Source: an uncultured Hyphomicrobiales bacterium (GTDB lineage Bacteria > Pseudomonadota > Alphaproteobacteria > Rhizobiales > Beijerinckiaceae). Taken from it: a DNA stretch of 5,997 nt. The position numbers and the translations under genes were made by a program. The notes under the pieces were generated by a model, which had not been told where the DNA came from, made no database searches, and worked only from the letters and a program-made list of their open reading frames with translations. Below are positions 1 through 4,696 of the stretch, piece after piece (within the stretch, counting starts at the first letter, position 1; each line of letters opens with the position of its first letter). The stretch is from positions 1-5,997 of the forward strand of contig CAIWVR010000177.1 in NCBI GenBank assembly GCA_903916165.1. The letters run 5' to 3'.

Positions 1-2
1 CC

Positions 3-293
3 TATACGATCAATGCCAATGTTGCCGACATCTGGGTGATGGCCTTCTTCACGGTGTTTGGCTACCTCTGCCTCAAGCTCGATTGCGAGCCAGCCCCGCT
101 GATCCTCGGCTTTATCCTTGGCCCGATGATGGAAGAGAACCTGCGCCGCGCACTTTTGATTTCACGCGGCGATCCGGGCATTTTTCTGGAATCGTCGATC
201 AGCGTCGCCTTCCTTGTTTCTGCCGCCGCCCTGCTGCTCATCGTTGCCGCCCCGGCCATCCGGGCCAAGCGCGAGGAGGCGCTGGCGGAATAG
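3..293 (+). CDS. Tripartite tricarboxylate transporter permease, TctA family (3' part only)
   Basis: This is the C-terminal end of the large (about 500-residue, ~12 TM) membrane subunit of a TTT-type solute transporter. Such transporters import carboxylates such as citrate across the inner membrane with a small subunit TctB and a periplasmic binding protein TctC. The frame is open from the window edge, and 96 residues remain before TAG at 291-293. The diagnostic segment is the run from PLILGFILGPMMEENLRRAL into LLISRGD, a conserved TctA C-terminal motif. It is followed by a last hydrophobic helix (SISVAFLVSAAALLLIVAAP) and a basic cytoplasmic tail (RAKREE). An internal Met at 36 is not the start, because the reading frame continues upstream with TctA-like sequence. 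The substrate cannot be judged from this fragment. No tctB or tctC is visible; they would lie to the left. The next gene has its own ribosome binding site and a PhoB-like box, so it is probably a separate transcription unit. Confidence 0.88.
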   Translation, partial: YTINANVADIWVMAFFTVFGYLCLKLDCEPAPLILGFILGPMMEENLRRALLISRGDPGIFLESSISVAFLVSAAALLLIVAAPAIRAKREEALAE

Positions 294-299
294 CCGGGC

Positions 300-317
300 C
301 TGTCACGAAACTGCCGC
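300..317 (+). promoter_or_regulatory. Candidate PhoB (Pho) box upstream of the GT4 glycosyltransferase
   Basis: The sequence reads CTGTCAC-GAAA-CTGCCGC, two 7-bp direct half-sites separated by 4 bp. The known Pho box is CTGTCAT-N4-CTGTCAT, with an AT-rich spacer. The first half matches 6 of 7 positions and the second 4 of 7, with the correct 11-bp repeat. It starts 7 bp after the tctA stop and ends 37 bp before the start codon at 355, a plausible position for PhoB activation. No convincing -10 hexamer follows; GAATCT near 320-325 is the best I see. The site was found by eye and is unscored. Confidence 0.5.
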
Positions 318-354
318 GTGAATCTGGTCTTCGCTGGGCCGCGAGGAGAGTGCA

Positions 355-1422
355 ATGCCAACACGTGACGTCGCCATGCCGGTCGGGGCGCGTTGCCCGA
401 ACAATCCCCGGCGTGTGCTGATTGTCAGCGACGCCTGGCGGCCACAGGTCAATGGCGTGGTGCGGACGCTGGAATGGCTGTGTCGTGAGGCACCGGCCTT
501 TGGAATTGAGGTCGTCATGCTGACGCCCGACCAATTCTGGTCCGTGCCAATGCCAACCTATGGCGAGATCCGTCTCAGCCTCGCCTTGCCCGGAACGGTC
601 GCCAGTCGCATCGAGGCCATCAGTCCCGACGCCATTCATATTGCCACCGAAGGTCCGCTCGGCTATCTCGCGCGGCTCTATTGCATGCGCAACGGCCAAC
701 CGTTCACGACCTGCTACCACACACGGTTTCCTGAATATATCGCAGCCCGGGTGCCCGTGCCGGTGGCATGGACCTATGCGCTGCTGCGCCGGTTCCACAA
801 CGCTGCCGATACGACGCTCGTCGCGACGGGCGCACTGCGCGATGAAATGGCAGAGCATGGGTTCACGAAGCTGAAAATCTGGCGGCGCGGGATCGATCTC
901 GCCCTGTTTCAGAATGGTGAACGCAAGGAGACCGGACTTGCGCGCCCGCTCGCGCTTTATGTCGGACGTGTCTCGGTCGAGAAAAACATTGAAGCCTTTC
1001 TCGCACTCGACCTGCCGGGCGTGAAAATGGTGGTGGGTGACGGGCCGGCACGCGCGGAGCTTGCCAGAAAATATCCGCAGGTGCGCTTCATGGGCCTGCG
1101 CAGTGGCCAGGAACTTGCCGACCTCTATGCCTCTGCCGACGTCTTCGTGTTTCCCAGTCGCACCGACACATTCGGGCTCGTCATGCTGGAGGCGCTTGCG
1201 GCAGGAACGCCGGTCGCGGCCATGCCGGTCACGGGTCCGTCGGAAGTGCTGGGGGCCTCAGGCTGTGGTGTCATGAAAGAGGATCTGCGGGCCGCGGTTC
1301 TGGAAGCGCTCGCCATTCCCCGCGAAAAATGCCGCGCCTTTGCCAGCCAGTTCGGCATTCGTGAAAGCGCGCAGAATTTCTTCGAACATGTGTCGGCAGC
1401 GCTGGCGCGGCGGCGCGCCTGA
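355..1422 (+). CDS. GT4-family glycosyltransferase, Agt/MgtA-like (probable diacylglycerol glycosyltransferase)
   Basis: This is a predicted cytoplasmic-face retaining glycosyltransferase of 355 residues with the GT-B fold. It transfers a sugar from a nucleotide donor to a membrane lipid acceptor. The N-terminal Rossmann domain starts around residue 20 (RVLIVSDAWRPQVNGVVRTL, the family's glycine loop). TCYHTRFPEYIAARVP and VATGALRDEMAEHGF follow, and the linker motif WRRGIDLALF lies near residues 181-190. The C-terminal donor domain begins with LYVGRVSVEKNIEAFLAL. The acidic pair of the E-x7-E motif appears as Asp271-x7-Glu279 (SRTDTFGLVMLE), a variant I associate with MgtA-like members of this family. 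The ATG at 355 is favoured by GAGGAG at 343-348, 6 bp upstream; Met8 is a weaker alternative. Lipid acceptor and sugar are inferred from context: it is tail to tail with a PlcP-like phosphoesterase, as in plcP-agt clusters of phosphate-responsive alphaproteobacteria, and has a Pho-box-like site upstream. A mannosyl- or sulfoquinovosyl-type GT4 remains possible. Confidence 0.85.
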   Translation: MPTRDVAMPVGARCPNNPRRVLIVSDAWRPQVNGVVRTLEWLCREAPAFGIEVVMLTPDQFWSVPMPTYGEIRLSLALPGTVASRIEAISPDAIHIATEGPLGYLARLYCMRNGQPFTTCYHTRFPEYIAARVPVPVAWTYALLRRFHNAADTTLVATGALRDEMAEHGFTKLKIWRRGIDLALFQNGERKETGLARPLALYVGRVSVEKNIEAFLALDLPGVKMVVGDGPARAELARKYPQVRFMGLRSGQELADLYASADVFVFPSRTDTFGLVMLEALAAGTPVAAMPVTGPSEVLGASGCGVMKEDLRAAVLEALAIPREKCRAFASQFGIRESAQNFFEHVSAALARRRA

Positions 1423-1425
1423 GGA

Positions 1426-2232
1426 TCAGGCGGCGGCGGGGATCTGCATGGCAGGGCGTCTGGGGGCCAGCACCGCATGCGACGCATCCGTCCAGCGGAT
1501 CAGTTCGAGACGACCGTCGGGATGCTCAACAACGGCGGAATTGCTTTCCACCCAATCGCCTGTGTTGATGTAGAGAATATCGTCCATCTGCTGCACGGCC
1601 GGCCGATGGATATGACCGCACAGCACGATATCGACATTGTTGCGGCGTGCATCCGCCGCGACGGCCTGCTCGAAGGCGCTGATGAAATTCACCGCGCGCT
1701 TCACCTTCTGCTTGCTCCAGGCCGAGAACGACCAATAGGGCAGGCCCATCGCGCGGCGCACACGCGCGATGCCGCGATTGAGCCAGATCGCGAAATCATA
1801 GGCCCAGTCACCCAGCAGCGCGAGCCAGCGCGCATTGCGCACCACCGTGTCAAATTTGTCGCCATGCAGGACAAGCATGCGCCTGCCGTCCGCCGTGTGG
1901 TGAATGATCTCTTCGTGGATCTCGATGCCGCCGAACGTCGATCCGCAATAATCGCGCAGGAACTCGTCGTGGTTGCCCGGCACATAGATCAGGCGGACGC
2001 CCTTGCGGACCTTGCGCAGGATCTTCTGGACCACGTCATTATGGGCCTGCGGCCAGTGCCATGAGGCGCGCAGGCGCCAGCCGTCGATAATGTCACCCAC
2101 AAGGTAGATCGTGTCGGCCTCATAGACGCGGATGAAATCGAGCAATGCATCGGCCTGGCAACCGCGCGTGCCCAGATGGACGTCGGACAGGAACAAGGTG
2201 CGGACATGGATTTCATCATTCTTGCCCGGCAT
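1426..2232 (-). CDS. plcP: LpxH-type metallophosphoesterase, probable PlcP phospholipase C
   Basis: This is a 268-residue calcineurin-like metallophosphoesterase of the UDP-2,3-diacylglucosamine pyrophosphatase family (E. coli LpxH has about 240 residues). All the metal-binding blocks are present in order: SDVHLG with Asp17 and His19; VGDIIDGW with Asp47; PGNHDE with Asn87 and His88; VLHGDKFD with His123; and CGHIHRP with His207 and His209. There is no signal peptide. The start at 2232 is supported by GGAAGGAA a short distance upstream on the minus strand. Automated annotation would call it lpxH. However, many alphaproteobacteria make lipid A through LpxI, and their LpxH-like proteins include PlcP, which cleaves phosphatidylcholine and related phospholipids to diacylglycerol and a phospho-headgroup under phosphate starvation. 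The two neighbouring lipid glycosyltransferases and a Pho-box-like promoter favour PlcP over LpxH. Family membership is very likely; the PlcP assignment is a context inference. Confidence 0.88.
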   Translation of the reverse strand: MPGKNDEIHVRTLFLSDVHLGTRGCQADALLDFIRVYEADTIYLVGDIIDGWRLRASWHWPQAHNDVVQKILRKVRKGVRLIYVPGNHDEFLRDYCGSTFGGIEIHEEIIHHTADGRRMLVLHGDKFDTVVRNARWLALLGDWAYDFAIWLNRGIARVRRAMGLPYWSFSAWSKQKVKRAVNFISAFEQAVAADARRNNVDIVLCGHIHRPAVQQMDDILYINTGDWVESNSAVVEHPDGRLELIRWTDASHAVLAPRRPAMQIPAAA

Positions 2233-2292
2233 GTCTCGTTCCTTCCGTCATTTGGCCGCATCGGATCATGGCTTGCGGGAGCCTATGCGTGA

Positions 2293-2343
2293 GTCTCATC
2301 TCAGTTTCATGACGGTGGCGCGCTGGCTTCATGCGGCTGTCAC
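2293..2343 (+). promoter_or_regulatory. Tandem PhoB half-site array upstream of the GT21 gene
   Basis: Plus-strand heptamers starting at 2293 (GTCTCAT), 2304 (GTTTCAT), 2326 (GCTTCAT) and 2337 (CTGTCAC) all end in TCAT or TCAC and sit on one exact 11-bp register. The fifth register position, 2315 (GTGGCGC), is degenerate. An 11-bp repeat is the spacing of PhoB half-sites. The last pair (2326-2343) ends 22 bp before the ATG at 2366. If it replaces the -35 element, the -10 would fall around 2354-2359 (TAGCTC, poor). The array overlaps the minus-strand box that faces the PlcP-like gene, so one PhoB-bound region could drive both divergent genes. Confidence 0.45.
2298..2315 (-). promoter_or_regulatory. 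Candidate PhoB box and promoter for the PlcP-like gene
   Basis: Read on the minus strand, the sequence is CCGTCAT-GAAA-CTGAGAT. Its half-sites match CTGTCAT at 6 of 7 and 5 of 7 positions, with a 4-bp spacer identical to that of the box ahead of the GT4 gene. It lies 65 bp upstream of the start codon at 2232. A weak -10-like CATAGG (minus strand, 2287-2282) follows after about 10 bp, the usual PhoB-dependent spacing. Found by eye, not scored; the two halves are unequal in quality. Confidence 0.45.
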
Positions 2344-2365
2344 ATCCGCTGGCTAGCTCTGCGCC

Positions 2366-3502
2366 ATGTCGACGCTCGTTCCCCTTCTGGCCGGATTCGC
2401 GGGACTCTCTCTCGCCTCCCATATCGCGAGCCATGTGCTCGCGCTCACACGGCTGCGCCGGCAGCCGCGTGACGCGGGGCACCAGCGGGTCTGGCCGCCT
2501 GTCTCGCTCGTGCGCCCGCTCTGCGGCATCGAGGAATTTTCCGGGCAGACGCTGGAGGCCTCATTTCACCTCACCTATCCCGAGGTCGAGCTCATCTTCT
2601 GCGTGGCGCAAGCCCATGATCCGGTCGCGCCGCTCGTCCGCGCGGCGATGGCGCGCCATCCAGGGGTGCGCGCGCGGCTTCTTGTCGGCGGGGGGATGGT
2701 TTCCGGCAATCCCAAGCTCGACAATATGGAGAAGGGCTATCGCGCGGCTGAGGGCGAATATGTCGTCTTCACCGACAGCAATCTGCTGATCCCGCCCGAT
2801 TACCTGCACCATGTTGTCTCCGCTTTCACCCAAGATTCGGCGGTCGTTTCGGCACCCCCCTATGGCTCTGCGCCGGGTTCCTTCGCCGCCGAGATCGAAT
2901 GCGGGCTGCTGAACGCCTATGCGGCGCGCGTGCAATATTGCGTCGATGCCCTGGGCTATGGCTTTGCGCAGGGCAAGACGCTGGCCTTCCGCAAGACCGA
3001 CCTCGATGCAGGCGGTTTTGACGCCATGGCGCTGGAACCGGCGGAGGATGCGGCTGCCACCAAATGGGCGCGGGCGCAGGGCCGCAAGGTCCGGCTGGTC
3101 ACACCCATGGCCCCGCAACCGCTGGGACAGCGCACCTTCGGTGCCGTCTGGTCACGGCATCTGCGCTGGGCGCGCCTGCGCCGTGCGACATTCCCGCTGC
3201 TCTTCGCCCCGGAAATCCTCTCCAGTGCGCTGGCTCCCTTTGCTGCCCTGGGCATGATGGGCTGGCTGGCGGGCGGTGCGGTCCTGCCATGGGTCGCGGC
3301 CTATGCTTTCGTCTGGTATGGTGCGGACCTCGCAGCCACACGGCTGGCCGGCTGGCCGCTGTCCTGGCGCACGCTTGCCGCCCTGCCCTGCCGAGATGCG
3401 CTGCTTGCGGCGATCTGGTGCGCCGCCTGGTCGGGGCGTGGCTTTGTCTGGCACGGGCACGCCATGCAGGCGGCACCTTTGCGTCCCGATGCACAGTCCT
3501 GA
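2366..3502 (+). CDS. GT21-family membrane glycosyltransferase (ceramide glucosyltransferase-like; candidate processive diacylglycerol glycosyltransferase)
   Basis: This 378-residue enzyme belongs to the family of eukaryotic UDP-glucose:ceramide glucosyltransferase. It has an N-terminal membrane segment (about residues 4-27), a cytoplasmic GT-A domain opening with PPVSLVRPLCGIEE, and C-terminal hydrophobic segments (about 278-325 and 345-365). The GT21 signature residues are all visible: D1 as Asp85 (AQAHDP), D2 as Asp137 (FTDSN), D3 as Asp228 (PAEDAAATK), and the RxxRW motif as Arg264-His-Leu-Arg267-Trp268. SGNPKLDNMEKGY and the GKTLAFRK loop are also typical. Bacterial GT21 members of Agrobacterium and Mesorhizobium (Pgt) are known to glycosylate diacylglycerol processively, and some also use ceramide. 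With a PlcP-like lipase next door, diacylglycerol is the likelier acceptor, and no ceramide-synthesis gene is present here. It could instead make glycosphingolipid. No clear Shine-Dalgarno precedes the ATG at 2366. The divergent arrangement and the phased Pho half-sites suggest phosphate-starvation control. Confidence 0.85.
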   Translation: MSTLVPLLAGFAGLSLASHIASHVLALTRLRRQPRDAGHQRVWPPVSLVRPLCGIEEFSGQTLEASFHLTYPEVELIFCVAQAHDPVAPLVRAAMARHPGVRARLLVGGGMVSGNPKLDNMEKGYRAAEGEYVVFTDSNLLIPPDYLHHVVSAFTQDSAVVSAPPYGSAPGSFAAEIECGLLNAYAARVQYCVDALGYGFAQGKTLAFRKTDLDAGGFDAMALEPAEDAAATKWARAQGRKVRLVTPMAPQPLGQRTFGAVWSRHLRWARLRRATFPLLFAPEILSSALAPFAALGMMGWLAGGAVLPWVAAYAFVWYGADLAATRLAGWPLSWRTLAALPCRDALLAAIWCAAWSGRGFVWHGHAMQAAPLRPDAQS

Positions 3503-3551
3503 TCGACTGCTGCAGGAATACGATTTGATCTCCGTCCCCTGCCTCTCTAGC

Positions 3552-3578
3552 AAGGAGGCAAAGATACCTGCCGGAGAG
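3552..3578 (+). promoter_or_regulatory. Two Shine-Dalgarno-like sites ahead of the extradiol dioxygenase gene
   Basis: GGAGAG at 3573-3578 sits 7 bp before the ATG at 3586 and is the likely ribosome binding site. A stronger, near-perfect AAGGAGG lies at 3552-3558, too far (27 bp) to serve that ATG. It would be well placed only for an in-frame CTG at 3568, which would add six residues. The ATG is preferred because family proteins begin close to this point. Confidence 0.45.
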
Positions 3579-3585
3579 ACCAGCC

Positions 3586-4539
3586 ATGAGCCCCGAACGC
3601 CCTTATGAACTCGCCCATCTGGGGCATATCGAACTGTTCACACCCAAGCCCGACGAGAGCCTGCACTTCTTCGTCAACGTGCTTGGCCTGACCGAAAGCG
3701 GGCGCGAGGGTGATTCCGTCTATCTGCGCGGCTGGGACGATTACGAGTTCCACACGCTGAAACTCACCGCCGCCAAACAATCCGGCCTCGGTCATCTCGC
3801 CTTCCGCGCCAACAGTCCGGAGGCGCTGGAGCGCCGCGCGAAAAAGCTCGAGAGCATGGGCCGCGGCATCGGCTGGGTCGATGGCGACATGGGCCACGGC
3901 AAGGCCTATCGCGCGACCGATCCGGACGGGCATATTTTCGAAATCTATTACGAGACGCGCTGGTACGAGGCGCCGCCCGAACTGAAGCCGGCCCTGAAGA
4001 ACCAGGCCATGCGTTTCCCCGCGCGCGGCTGCAATGCCAGGCGCCTCGACCACCTGAACCTGCTCGTGCTCGATGTCGCCGCGACCCGTGAATTTCTCAC
4101 CGATGGTCTGCACATGCGCAACACCGAGCGCATTATGCTCGATGACGGCACCGAGGCCGGTTCGTGGATGACCACGACCAACAAGACCTATGATATTGCC
4201 TTCACGCTCGACCATACGGGCGTCGCCGGCCGGTTCCACCACGTCACCTATGCGCTCGACAGCCGCGAGGACATCCTGCGCGCCGCCGACGTGTTTCTGG
4301 AAAATGGCGTGTTCATCGAGACCGGCCCGCACAAGCACGCCGTCCAGCAGACCTTCTTCCTCTATGTCTGGGAACCGGGCGGCAACCGCGTCGAGCTCGC
4401 CAATGCCGGGGCCAGGCTCATGCTGGCGCCGGACTGGAAGCCGATCATCTGGACACAGGCCGAGCGCGCGAAGGGCCAGGCCTGGGGCCTGAAGACGGTG
4501 GAAAGCTTTCACACCCACGGCACCCCGCCCGTCGCCTGA
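3586..4539 (+). CDS. Catechol 2,3-dioxygenase-like type I extradiol dioxygenase (VOC superfamily)
   Basis: This 317-residue protein has two tandem vicinal-oxygen-chelate modules (about residues 8-125 and 150-275), the length and layout of XylE/PheB-type extradiol enzymes. These use non-haem Fe(II) and O2 to cleave catechols next to the diol. Iron ligands align by eye as His156 (RLDHLNLL), His219 (GRFHHVTY) and Glu270 (GNRVELAN). The catalytic His and Tyr correspond to His251 (PHKHAVQQ) and Tyr260 (FFLYVWEPGG). The C-terminal block (APDWKPIIWTQAER, then SFHTHGTPP) is shared with catechol 2,3-dioxygenases from Gram-positive and Gram-negative bacteria. One oddity: where XylE has His199 before the Asp-Val-Ala-Phe strand, this protein has Tyr202 (NKTYDIAF), so its chemistry or substrate may differ. 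No ferredoxin, hydrolase, semialdehyde dehydrogenase or other meta-pathway gene adjoins it, so the substrate is unknown. It is 83 bp downstream of the GT21 gene with its own ribosome binding site. Confidence 0.85.
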   Translation: MSPERPYELAHLGHIELFTPKPDESLHFFVNVLGLTESGREGDSVYLRGWDDYEFHTLKLTAAKQSGLGHLAFRANSPEALERRAKKLESMGRGIGWVDGDMGHGKAYRATDPDGHIFEIYYETRWYEAPPELKPALKNQAMRFPARGCNARRLDHLNLLVLDVAATREFLTDGLHMRNTERIMLDDGTEAGSWMTTTNKTYDIAFTLDHTGVAGRFHHVTYALDSREDILRAADVFLENGVFIETGPHKHAVQQTFFLYVWEPGGNRVELANAGARLMLAPDWKPIIWTQAERAKGQAWGLKTVESFHTHGTPPVA

Positions 4540-4545
4540 ATGGGG

Positions 4546-4558
4546 CGAGCCACGCTCG
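4546..4558 (+). terminator. Short hairpin just after the dioxygenase stop codon (weak terminator candidate)
   Basis: CGAGC-CAC-GCTCG forms a perfect 5-bp stem with a 3-nt loop, 7 nt after the stop codon at 4537-4539. There is no following T-tract, so intrinsic termination is uncertain. Confidence 0.2.
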
Positions 4559-4632
4559 GGTCGATGCGAGGGGCGCGCCTCTACCTTGTTGGTCGGGAGC
4601 GCTTGATCCTCGCTGCCGGACGGGGCATGTCT

Positions 4633-4655
4633 GGGGGCGAAAGTCGTCCGCCCCC
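4633..4655 (+). other. GC-rich stem-loop in the glcB leader
   Basis: GGGGGCG (4633-4639) pairs perfectly with CGCCCCC (4649-4655) across a 9-nt loop (AAAGTCGTC). No T-run follows, so it is not a classical intrinsic terminator. It could terminate upstream transcription with Rho, or be an mRNA 5' structure ahead of malate synthase. Together with the palindrome that follows and the 4546-4558 hairpin, this is what I see in the 157-bp region 4540-4696; I found no convincing sigma-70 promoter there. Confidence 0.3.
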
Positions 4656-4661
4656 GCCCGC

Positions 4662-4673
4662 TCACGGCCGTGA
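4662..4673. promoter_or_regulatory. Perfect 12-bp palindrome upstream of glcB (candidate operator)
   Basis: TCACGGCCGTGA is fully self-complementary, 23 bp before the glcB start codon and 9 bp before its AAGGAG ribosome binding site (4683-4688). A perfect dyad of this length in a leader suggests a dimeric regulator site. I do not recognise the regulator, and GC-rich DNA produces such palindromes by chance more often than balanced DNA does. Confidence 0.35.
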
Positions 4674-4696
4674 CGGACCCTGAAGGAGCCAAGCCC

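Noticed and set aside
238..858. 206-codon open frame on the minus strand
   Set aside because: Antisense to the tctA end and the conserved N-terminal half of the GT4 enzyme; no motif recognised.
1477..2064. 195-codon open frame on the plus strand
   Set aside because: Antisense to the metal-binding blocks of the phosphoesterase, which are intact on the minus strand.
1426..2232. Straightforward annotation as LpxH (lipid A biosynthesis)
   Set aside because: The fold and metal ligands fit, but the neighbouring lipid glycosyltransferases and Pho-like promoter fit PlcP better. It is kept as an alternative rather than excluded.
3525..3553. Possible sigma-70 promoter (TTGATC, 17-bp spacer, TAGCAA) ahead of the dioxygenase
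   Set aside because: Only 4 of 6 and 3 of 6 consensus matches, which is too weak to report as a feature.
4568..4582. Near-palindrome around GGCGCGCC after the dioxygenase gene
   Set aside because: Short, made of simple GC alternation expected in this composition, and without a T-tract or other signal.
4603..4632. Possible promoter (TTGATC with a downstream CATGTC) ahead of glcB
   Set aside because: The -10 match is only about 2 of 6, which is not supportable.
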